DNA of 64,000 bases, taken from NCBI RefSeq assembly GCF_963576615.1, contig NC_088711.1:16710182-16774181 (forward strand), written 5' to 3'. Position numbers and translations under genes: made by a program. Each line of letters begins with the position of its first letter. Position 1 is the first letter of the stretch. Origin of the DNA: Watersipora subatra. Taxonomy: Eukaryota > Bryozoa > Gymnolaemata > Cheilostomatida > Watersiporidae. Positions 46,090 to 61,600 of the stretch are shown piece after piece. Below the pieces are notes generated by a model. The model was given only the letters and a program-made list of their open reading frames with translations. It had not been told where the DNA came from and did not search any database.

Positions 46090-49000
46090 CTATCTAAACT
46101 CGTACACAGCTATGCTCTTCTCAGGTACGTGCATTAGAGATAGAGTCTGGTACCACTCAGAGTTGCGGTGATAGTAGAAACCGTCAATCGTCGCAGTCGA
46201 TTTCTGGAAGCAGATATAGTAGAAGCCAGCAAAGGAAGCCCCGTGTATATCGCGCACAGTGTGGTCTGGCACAAGAAACTGCTCCTAAAAATCAGACACA
46301 ATAATTAAAATCAATTCAGAGCGTCTAAGAAAAATGACATGTGAACTTAGTAAACATGCACTGGCAAGGGAGTCTGCCATAGACTCAGGTCTCAACTCCC
46401 ATCATCTATCTATCAAGGGAGTCTGTCATAGACTCGGGTCTCAACTCCCATCATCTATCTATCAAAGGTGTCTGTCATAGACTCAGGTCTCAACTCTCAT
46501 CATCTATCTATCAAGGGTGTCTGTCATAGATTCACTCTCAACTCCCATCATCTATCTATCAAAGGTGTCTGTCATAGACTCAGATCTCAACTCCCATCAT
46601 CTATCTATCAAGAGTGTCTGTCATAGACTCAGTCTCAACTCTCATCATCTATCAATTTAGTTGCTCTACTACATGCTTAACTACCTACTAAATGAGTCAA
46701 CACTTATTACAGATATCTGCAGGTGTAACAAGCACTACCTACCTTCCAACGCATGAATACAAAATCTGTACTGTCCAGTTGCTCGTAATCAAAGTCATCT
46801 GAGTTAAAGGTCTTCGCAAATGGATGGAAGGAAAGAAATTTATTCTAAAACAGAGAAATAGCATGTGGCAACAATGAATTTTACAAACAAAGATACTCAA
46901 ACAGATGGCAGCTAAAGAAAACTAGCTACAGGTCTACCACTAGTTATAGAAACATTACACATGCACACACTGTAAAGTACCACACATGTAAGTTATACAC
47001 GTGTAGTTTTAGTGAGCACCTGCAGACACCTGCAGACAGTTAAATAACTGATTAGAAACAACATTACAAAAGCTGAATTGTTAGAGAAACTTCTTTCAGG
47101 TTTGTTAACTTTTATCGGTGTTTTCGGCTGTCTTTACAAAGGATAGCCTGATTAAACAGTCTGTCATAATAACATTATGCCCTACAATAATGCATGTAAT
47201 CACAGTTGCAAAGTTATGTAACAAAATAAAAATGACATATACGAATATATTTTCATTGATTTTAATACATGGCTAATTTTAAAAAGTAAAACGTACGTTT
47301 TTTTAAAAAATGTGACAGCTATAACTGGGCGCTGAGATTGGAATGCCCCATGGAAATAGCTATAACTGGGCGCTGAGATTGGAATGCCCCATGGAAATAG
47401 CTATAACTGGGCGCTGAGATTGGAATGCCCCATGGAAATAGCTATAACTGGGCGCTGAGATTGGAATGCACTATGGAAACAGCTATAACTGGGCGCTGAG
47501 ATTGGAATGCCCCATGGAAATAGCTATAACTGGGCGCTGAGATTGGAATGCCCCATGGAAATAGCTATAACTGGGCGCTGAGATTGGAATGCCCCATGGA
47601 AATAGCTATAACTGGGCGCTGAGATTGGAATGCCCCATGGAAATAGCTATAACTGGGCGCTGAGATGGGAATGCCCCATGGAAATAGCTATAACTGGGCG
47701 CTGAGATGGGAATGCCCCGTGGAAATAGCGGTTACAACTTAAAATCCTCAACACCAATTTTAGAGTCGTACATCCTCATTCTTTGTAAACTTTAGAGCTT
47801 ACTATTTCTAACATTTCTAAAATTAAACTTTCGAAGAAATGCTATGGCAAATAGTTAACATTATTGGAACCAAAATTATAACTTAGTGATCCGTTTGATA
47901 GTAAATCTGTTGACTGCAATTGTACCAGTTCTGGTAAATATTCTGGAAGCTGGGTGTAATAAAAATAAACTTCTCGATTATTACAACCTCATTACCTCAC
48001 TGGTAAAACTAGGAGTAGATAAAACCATAAGGAACTGCAAGTAACTTTTACTACAACCTTCTCCTTACTCGAACAGGAGACATGACAGTGGCTAACAATC
48101 CAGACCACCCACTCAGCTAGTATGACCCCTCATCTAGTATGACTCAGCTAGTATGACTCAGCTAGTATGACTCAGCTAGTATGACTCAGCTAGTATGACC
48201 CAGCTAGTATGACCCAGCTAGTATGACCCAGCTAGTATGACCCCTCAGCTAGTATGACTCAGCTAGTATGACTCAGCTAGTATGACTCAGCTAGTATGAC
48301 CCAGCTAGTATGACCCCTCAGCTAGTATGACTCAGCTAGTATGACTCAGCTAGTATGACTCAGCTAGTATGACTCAGCTAGTATGACCCAGCTAGTATGA
48401 CTCAGCTAGTATGACCCAGCTAGTATGACTCAGCTAGTATGACTCAGCTAGTATGACTCAGCTAGTATGACTCAGCTAGTATGACTCAGCTAGTATGACC
48501 CAGCTAGTATGACTCAGCTAGTATGACTCAGCTAGTATGACTCAGCTAGTATGACCCAGCTAGTATGACCCAGCTAGTATGACCCCTCAGCTAGTATGAC
48601 TCAGCTAGCATGACTCAGCTAGTATGACTCAGCTAGTATGACTCAGCTAGTATGACTCAGCTAGTATGACTCAGCTAGTATGACCCAGCTAGTATGACCC
48701 AGCTAGTATGACTCAGCTAGTATGACTCAGCTAGTATGACCCAGCTAGTATGACTCAGCTAGTATGACTCAGCTAGTATGACTCAGCTAGTATGACTCAG
48801 CTAGTATGACTCATCTAGTATGACTCAGCTAGTATGACTCATCTAGTATGACTCAGCTAGTATGACTCAGCTAGTATGACCACCTCCTCAGCTAGTATGA
48901 CCACCTCCTCAGCTAGTATGACCACCTCCTCAGCTAGTATGACCACCTCCTCAGCTAGTATGACCACCTCCTCAGCTAGTATGACTCAGCTAGTATGACT

Positions 49001-52000
49001 CAGCTAGTATGACTCAGCTAGTATGACCACCTCCTCAGCTAGTATGACCACCTCCTCAGCTAGTATGACCACCTCCTCAGCTAGTATGACCACCTCCTCA
49101 GCTAGTATGACCACCTCCTCAGCTAGTATGACCACCTCCTCAGCTAGTATGACCACCTCCTCAGCTAGTATGACCACCTCCTCAGCTAGTATGACCACCT
49201 CCTCCTCAGCTAGTATGACTCAGCTAGTATGACTCAGCTAGTATGACTCAGCTAGTATGACTCAGCTAGTATGACCACCTCCTCAGCTAGTATGACCACC
49301 TCCTCAGCTAGTATGACCACCTCCTCAGCTAGTATGACCACCTCCTCAGCTAGTATGACCACCTCCTCAGCTAGTATGACCACCTCCTCAGCTAGTATGA
49401 CCACCTCCTCCTCAGCTAGTATGACTCAGCTAGTATGACTCAGCTAGTATGACTCAGCTAGTATGACCACCTCCTCAGCTAGTATGACCACCTCCTCAGC
49501 TAGTATGACCACCTCCTCAGCTAGTATGACCACCTCCTCAGCTAGTATGACCACCTCCTCATCTAGTATGACCACCTCCTCAGCTAGTATGACCACCTCC
49601 TCCTCAGCTAGTATGACTCAGCTAGTATGACTCAGCTAGTATGACTCAGCTAGTATGACTCAGCTAGTATGACCAAAAAGCATACAGTTTACCTACCCAA
49701 TGCTTCTTGTCTACTTCCTCATCAGCATCCCACTTTCGTGTGAGAAATGGATACTTTTTGCTAATTATCTCCCCTTCAAAAAAAGTAGTCATGTCAGGAA
49801 ATTCTTCCGTCAAGCCATTTATCTTGAGGTAGCCACAGAGATAAGAGTTTTCTTTATCTACATTCTACAAAAGACACATTTTAAATCATGTCACAGTTCT
49901 TAAGGGAATCTCCATTGAATCTTCTAGTAAGAAATAACAAATTGGCCTTTTATATCAATTATTGACACAATAATTAATATAGAGGGATAAGTGATTATAA
50001 TAATTAATATATATATTGACAAGTGAGTTTGGAGTTGACAAGGTACTTGTATGTTGACATTGCTACAAAATGAGCTTTGTTAAAGTACTTCAGAGTTATT
50101 TATGATATATATATCAATAGACTTACACGATAATTCTAAGCATAGAGCATTTAATCGTACATATACTAAAAGTGCCACCAAAACAATTTTTCTCTGTCAT
50201 GGATGTATAGTATCCAAAAGATCCATTAATCTTTTCACTCATCAAGCATACTAGTTGAATGCCCGGGTAATAAAAAAGTCTTTGGACAGAAAAATTATTT
50301 TTATTTAACATATATACAACATTTACCATTTTAACATTCAAACTTCATATCCCGAGAAGTGTTTTTTGTGCATTTCAAATAAATTAGGAGAAAAAATAAA
50401 ACTGTTAAAGTTTTAAAACTTTTCCAAACATCTGTAACTTTTAAATTTCATATCACGAAAGAAGTGCTTGGTGAAAATAAATTAGGAGGGATATAAACTG
50501 TAAAGGTGTTTAAATGTAAATCATTAGCAAGTAAGGGTTGAATAGAGTCTGTTTTGCTACGATTACAATGAATAATTATTTGGTATACAATTATATGATT
50601 TTAGTTTGTTTCAGTGTTGGCATCATAAGGCGATATATCGTATAGATGTATAGAGTGGTATAGAAACTCAGAGTAATTATCTAATGTAATCACTTCCTGG
50701 TAAAAATCATCATCATCATCAAAAAATAGTAACAAAACAATATGTTAACCTTAGTAACTATAGCTACCCACAATAACTTTAATGCATTTTATGGTTATAA
50801 TATGCAAGAAAATGTAACATTACATTGTATTACGTGGTAAGTTCGTAGCTTTGAGACAGACGTGTAACATAAATGCTGAATCTACATGTAACTTAAATGA
50901 ATTTAGCTTACTAAACACATACTTTAAGAAAGTTTTAGTATGTATTTCAGTAGACTTCAAATTTTATCACTTATCTGTTTGCAAATCAATTTTTACCATA
51001 AAGGATAATGCTAAACTCGCCATGGCAAGCAACACATATCTCTTAATAACGTATATATTGAGCAAATAAATCGTTAAATTTTAATTTCGAAAATTTTTGT
51101 TGTTGATACCTTATGACAAGAAAATAAATTTGTGAAAAGGGTACACAGTATATAGTAAGAGCGATGTAATTGTAAGAGCCTTTGTAGACTTGTGGTTAGA
51201 TGATTGGTTTACAAACATGCGGTTGCGATCTTTGTTACTTCAAATCCAGCACGATGCGAGTTTTTCATTCTAATATTTTAATAGCTATAGCTGGACACAC
51301 CGAAGTATAGAATCACAGCATAACAGATACACAAACTTTGAGATTTATATAGATGCATAAACTTTGATAATTTAGGTCTACTATAGAACAAAAGTATGCG
51401 AGCCCATTTTCAGATCATGTTACTTTATTAGATATACATATGAAGTTCATCATGTTCATGAAGCTAACACGCTCCTAGCATTAATTGTCCTGTCTCAGAT
51501 TTGCTACACATTCCAAACTTTTAATTTTTAGCAGAACATTAGCCAAGTTGTATTGAGTAGTTTCATAGAGCATCTTTACCAATAAGTCATTTTTACAAAA
51601 CTGTTGTAACTTATTTGTTTAACTAATTTTGAAAACTACTGTTCCAGTGGGCAGTTATTATCAATGAATCTGGCCTTCCTGGGTATTTTGACGATTTCAA
51701 GCACCCATTTTATTTAACACTGTTCTACACAACAGATGGTTTTTAATAAACATGTATCTTAAAAAATAATGCCAATTTTCGATTTTTTTTTTCCATTCAA
51801 GAGGGCAAGATTTACAACAAATTTTGTTCTCTATATTCGCCGTATATAGTTTATGTCGGTGGCATAGGCTACGTGTGCAACTGCTCGAAGTTTGTATAGT
51901 TTAACCAATATAATCTGTAAGTCTATGCGTAAGAAAGTGATCTTGTTATTAATTGTGAATTTGTTAGTCCACTTTTTAATAAAATGTGGACTAACAAAAA

Positions 52001-53209
52001 AGTTTTTTAAAAAAAGGTTATAAATTTATAGGTTTTCCTTGTTGCCACACACAACTATGTAAGATAATAAAAACTTTTTATTAACTGTATCAAAATGTAA
52101 TTAAATAATGATACTTTTTTAACTGTATTAAAAACTAATCATATGCACCAAATCCAAATTAATATTACTAGTCAGCAACGTAATCTCACTCCCTTACAGA
52201 TGTCAACTCTTTTTGACATCTGATCAGCCTCTCACTTTTTCCCAATTAACAATGCGAGGTTCATCAATTGAACACTTCATCGTCTTTTCAAAACTGTCGC
52301 AACAGATAGTTGCTTCTAGATGTATTAGTAAATGTTTATGGCGTTGCACTTCCAATGGGGCTAGTCATCAAATGGTTCATACCTTAAATATCAGATCAGA
52401 TTTGCCTCAAAAGGGTGTCTCAGTGAGACAATGATTTTGATGGTCAGTGAGAATATGAGACTTTCATACATTTTCAATTGTATGTCTTTTCCTTTGTCAT
52501 TATGTTATAACCTATAACCATTCTTCATTGCTCTACTGTTTTACATAGATTAATATACTCCTTATATGCCTGTATCACTTTCCTTTTACCTCACTTATTA
52601 CTCATATTTTCTTCTACTAATATCTATTCTTCTTTCCACTTCTTTTTTTCTTTCCCTTACAGCTACCACCTTTTCTTTTCTTCATTATTACACGCATTTA
52701 GGCCTACACGCATATAACCCTGCACACATTTTCACATTTCTCCCAACCATAACTTTTCCCATCGCTCTCCCAATATTTTTATTCTCTACCCGTCTCTAAA
52801 CCCACATTATCTCCCAGTTTTTGCTTCTCTGAAAGATTGGCTGGCCTACATCTAATGCATTACTTGTCAGACAAATATGACTTGCAAAATCATTTAATTT
52901 ACTTCTACGTAGTTTCTGAAAAAAAGGTTACAAACTTCGATCGTTGCTTTTTTGAAACCTTGAACCAAAACGCTAAAATATTCTCTGTAAAAAATATGCT
53001 AAGCTTGTTAACATGATGCTAAAACACAACCATCTATGACATAGTTCAGCACAAACCTGAAGAATAACTTCCACATTGTAACTGTGTCCTTTGCTTTTTT
53101 GGTGTCCTTGGAATTTAGATCCATTGTACAAAAGAGATGTAGTAATGCCTTGGAGCCGAGAATGAGCCGGAAGAGGTGGGTGTATATCTACTTTTGAGGG
53201 CATTGTCAA
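46090..53209 (-). CDS. GID4: GID4: substrate receptor of the GID/CTLH E3 ubiquitin ligase
   Basis: GID4 (Vid24) is the beta-barrel receptor that binds Pro/N-degrons for the GID/CTLH ubiquitin ligase. Exons on the minus strand, in order: 53209-53057, 49864-49697, 46844-46743, 46284-46090, all GT-AG with phase-0 junctions, giving 205 residues. Exon 1 carries [20 protein letters not shown] and SYNVEVILQ; exon 2 has [38 protein letters not shown] and [11 protein letters not shown]; exon 3 has [11 protein letters not shown] and DFVFMRWK; exon 4 has [29 protein letters not shown] and the family-typical C-terminus YEFR. The core is near-colinear with human GID4 (about 300 residues), but the long low-complexity N-terminal extension of the human protein is absent. 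Introns carry four tandem-repeat or SINE blocks. An upstream start is possible but none is evident. Confidence 0.95.
46365..46655. repeat. Minisatellite, about 49-bp unit, 6 copies, GID4 intron 3
   Basis: The unit contains gtctgtcatagactcaggtc and aactcccatcatctatctat. Confidence 0.92.
47318..47732. repeat. Minisatellite, 41-bp unit, 10 copies, GID4 intron 2
   Basis: The unit contains agctataactgggcgctgag and ggaatgccccatggaaa. Copies are almost identical and GC-richer than the surrounding intron. Confidence 0.95.
48112..49672. repeat. Compound 14/21-bp minisatellite, 1.56 kb, GID4 intron 2
   Basis: The basic unit is ctcagctagtatga (14 bp). From about 48880 it alternates with blocks of a 21-bp form carrying an extra ccacctc. 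About 49 copies hold TGACTCAGC. The array ends 24 bases before the donor at 49696. Confidence 0.97.
50560..51090. mobile_element. Diverged dispersed repeat, copy B
   Basis: It shares ordered blocks with 32050-32910 (aaaatgtaacattac, cttaaatgaattt, tactaaacacata). Too diverged to classify. Confidence 0.45.
51180..51330 (+). mobile_element. SINE-like element, copy 5 (3' part)
   Basis: A tRNA-like segment (tagacttgtggttagatgat, then acttcaaatccagcacgatg) is followed by the family tail taatagctatagctggacac. The 5' head seen in copies 1 and 2 is absent. Confidence 0.6.
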
Positions 53210-53799
53210 ATGTTACTAAATCTTCCACAAAAATTCAAGTTCCCTGTGTGGCGAATGGTTACGGTTACAACGAATGACAGAGTCGAACTATGTAGACCGA
53301 AAACGAACATTCAAACATTGAAATAAAATTGGACCTAAGGTTATATTGGCGCGTTCGCCTGAATTCTAGGTAAACGGTGACGTTGAAAGCCTCGTGCAAA
53401 CAACTCCTCCTAATTTAATTATTGCTCAGATAAAATAAATAGATCAATGCAAACAAGTGCAAACGAAACTATGTGCAACAAAGTAATTAATTGAAATTAA
53501 TTTTAAAAAAAACCCTATTCGCACAGACATGTCATTTTTTTTACATGGTAATTAAAAGGTGAAACTTTATTTTTTAATTAAATACAGTTTAACGTAACGT
53601 TTTACGTAACTGTTTTTGAAACAAATCAGTAAATTATAAAATTGATGTGTTTGACTGAATGTTGTCACGACTGGCGAGTAAATCGTAAACAACCACACGG
53701 AGTTGTTCCCTACTCACTTTATCGCTGTTTCATAAGATACAGTTTAATTACATCAGCGATTCAAGTTTTACCATAGTTGCGTTGAAAGTAAAGACGAAG
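53210..53799. promoter_or_regulatory. Shared upstream region of GID4 and the mitochondrial ACP gene
   Basis: The two start codons (53209 minus, 53800 plus) diverge and are 590 bases apart, with no intervening exon visible. This is the only space for both promoters. No TATA box is convincing. The spacing suggests a bidirectional promoter, which is an inference. Confidence 0.5.
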
Positions 53800-58117
<4,318 letters not shown>

Positions 58118-58616
58118 TGTATTATATTGGCAGTTTGTTGTGAAATATGAGAAATGTTTGCCACATCACATTAACCTTTAATATTCTTCAATCTTTTTTA
58201 TACATTTCGTGCGCCAATGAATTTGTGTATTGGCTCCGAAGTAGCCAGATTTACTGCAACTGTGTGGTGCTGAGGCTACACCGATAAGGATTTTGAATGT
58301 ATATCTATCGTTAGAGAATAAAGGTTGTAGTTGCATATTACATGTATAGCAGTGCAGTTTTCTTTGTGTGTCCACAACAACTACAGTGAAAAACATCAAG
58401 AAAAATTGTCTAGATTCATTTAAGAGAGACAGAACTTATGATTTAGCATTTAAAAAGCTCATCACCAGATACATAATATAGAAACATAAAAATTAATTTC
58501 AATTATTTCTAATATAGCGACTCCACTTATTCATTTATAGTCACTGCGATGTGATGACATGGACACGGGTAAATCTAGAAGAATATAAAAAATCTTATCA
58601 CATAAAATATAGGCAT
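58118..58616. other. Convergent region between NDUFAB1 and huntingtin
   Basis: This is 499 bases between two convergent stop codons. It holds the NDUFAB1 AATAAA at 58317-58322 and presumably the huntingtin 3' UTR on the other strand. No other feature was seen. Confidence 0.55.
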
Positions 58617-61600
58617 TTACTTCATAGCATCCAATGCAGTTTTATATATTTGTTCAGTCCTGGCGGCAGATTGAAAGACTGATATAAGTGTCTGTTTCTT
58701 GTGACTGTCCTCAGCCACACTCCCGTAGAAATCCTTGCAGCTCAATAAGAATATTATCTCATCTACCTGCAATTTTATTACAACCCATAGTACATTGAAT
58801 GGCATGACAACACTCACATACCAAGTTATGTCTATTGTATCTTCTTTTTACCAAAACAATTGAGTAAACTATAATAATTCAGCTGGCAGTTTCATAGAGT
58901 TACTCACTGGTTCTAAAAGGCCGATACGTGATGAAATGAATGGAAAGAGTCCCCTCAACCAGTGGTTTGAAGATGCTGACACAAAGAAACATGTTAAACT
59001 CCATATGGCAGCTGATAAGGGGTTTCTCTGTGTGAAGCTAGTAATGGAGAGGAGCACCCAGTCATGCAACAATGTAGCTCCTCCCACAACTGTTGCCTGC
59101 TGCTCGAATACCTGCAGGTAGAACACGCATTGGATAGCCATGTACAGTTTATTTTACATGTACAATTCCGGCTTCTTAGTGGTTGCTGTGGGAAACTTCT
59201 AAAATGTTTTTTTGGAAAAGCCTGCAGCATAAAAATTCAGCTAAAAGTTGTGACATGAGTTCTTGACTCGCAAGTCTCTCTATTCAGTAAAAAGAAATAA
59301 GTATCTAATTTCATTTTACTTGTTTCCATTATAAGTATAATATTATATAAGTAATAATATATAATTTCATTATAAGTGTAATAAGGACGAGGCTGCTGAT
59401 AGCAAACACTCATGTACATGTATATACAACAATGCTGGTCAGGTATGACTACAATCCATATCCAGCCACAGAGCAACAAAGCTTATATTCACTTGATGAG
59501 GAGGACTTGACTTTCACCTGACACACATAGAGAATTTGCAACAGGCGTACCTCATAGACTGTGCGAGCTATTAATGTCAGGTGAGGTTGCTGTTCCGAGA
59601 GAAATTCACCGATAACCTTGTTCATAATGTCCTGAGAAGTGAAAAGGTCAGTCATGAGAGATGGCAGTACACCTGTGATTATGTCTGCTTCGTGAGGGAG
59701 CCCTCGCCTGATCCTATACACATGACAATTACTTGGCTGTATTAGATGGAAATAGGAAAACAACACGATGGGCTGAAATTTCAACATCCATTTCAGTTTG
59801 TTAGATGCAATGTGTTGCTATGTTTGAGTTACCCATGTGAAAAACAGTCTATACAAACAAGACAATCTACAGCCTGTGGAGCCAACCTATGGGAACAACA
59901 CAGACTACAGCCTATAGAAACAAGACAATCTACAGCCTGTGGAGTCAACCTATGGGAACAACACAGACTACAGTCTATAGAAACAAGATAATCTACAGCA
60001 TGTGGAGTCAACCTATGGGAACAACACAGACTACAGCCTATAGAAACAAGACAATCTACAGCATGTGGAGTCAACCTATGGCAACAATACAGACTACAGC
60101 CTATAGAAACAAGACAATCTACAGCCTGTGGAGTCAACCTATGGGAACAACACAGACTACAGTCTATAGAAACAAGATAATCTACAGCATGTGGAGTCAA
60201 CCTATGGGAACAACACAGACTACAGCCTATAGAAACAAGACAATCTACAGCATGTGGAGTCAACCTATGGCAACAATACAGACTACAGCCTATAGAAACA
60301 AGACAATCTACAGCCTGTGGAGTCAACCTATGGGAACAACACAGACTACAGTCTATAGAAACAAGACAATCTACAGCCTGTGGAGTCAACCTATGGGAAC
60401 AACACAGACTACAGCCTATAGAAACAAGACAATCTACAGCATGTGGAGTCAACCTATGAGAACAACACAGACTACAGCCTAAGAAAGAAGAGAATCTACA
60501 GCCTGTGGAGTCAACCTATGGGAACAACACAGACTACAGTCTATAGAAACAAGACAATCTACAGCCTGTGGAGTCAACCTATGGGAACAACACAGACTAC
60601 AGCCTATAGAAACAAGACAATCTACAGCCTGTGGTGTCAACCTATGGGAACAACACACACTACAGCCTGTAGAAACAAGACAATCTACAGCCTGTGGAGT
60701 CAACCTATGGGAACAACACAGACTACAGCCTGTAGAAACAAGACAATCTACAGCCTGTGGAGTCAACCTATGGTAACAACACAGCCCACAATCGCTCACC
60801 TGTCAAAGAGAATTGATATGAGCTCAAGCTTATCCTCAGCCATAGAGAGTTGCTCAGGTATGCCTTGAGATGGCTGGTCTGTGTACATGCAGGTGACAAG
60901 TAACCCGAGGACTGACTGTAAATGGGAGTGCATGGCCGGCAGTGCTAACCTATATCAGTATGACATCAATTATTCGTCCAATCATTGTGAGCTATATAGT
61001 CTGATGAAACTAAATAAACAGTTTTCATAATTGCGTTCAAGAAATGGTCATGAGACCAGTGATTAATTTTACTAGACCAGAATAGATATTGGTACTAATA
61101 GCGTGTAAGCAATTTACAGTCTTCAGCAATGCTAAAAAAGTTCTAACATGCAATGAATCAGCTAAGGAGGTCTTATACTGAATTACAAGATGGAGTACAG
61201 ACCTGTCGGAGGCAAGCTTTAGCAGAAAGCTTCCTTCTTGTTTAAACTCTGAGTTTGTAAGCAATGCCCTCTCAAAGCCACTCAGTATAGCGGAGCAGCG
61301 AGTCAATGTACAACTGTTTTCACAGTTGTTCACAGATTGTATCCCGGCCTGAAACAGACAATTTAATGTAGGACGTATCTTTGCGGTGTTGATCTACAGC
61401 ATACTCCTCAACCACATTCATCCTTAGCATACATATAGCCTCAGACCTGTATGACTTTTGGGATGAAAAGAGGGTGGGACTTGAGAGACTCTTGATAATG
61501 TTCTATTATGAAGAAGGTTAGCGACCAGACACTGAGAGAATACAACTCCGATAAAAGGTGTGACCTACAACAACAGTTAGCAAATGTGAGGAGTGTCGGT

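Larger units (their letters stand above)
49865..53056 (-). other. GID4 intron 1
   Basis: A 3.2-kb intron holding dispersed repeat copy B (50560-51090), a SINE fragment (51180-51330) and two short hairpins (51964-52000, stem gttagtccac; 52197-52227, stem agatgtcaa). No additional GID4 exon was found. Confidence 0.6.

Noticed and set aside
48112-49672. CRISPR-like regular repeats
   Set aside because: The units are contiguous with no unique spacers, the setting is an animal intron, and there are no cas genes: this is a minisatellite.
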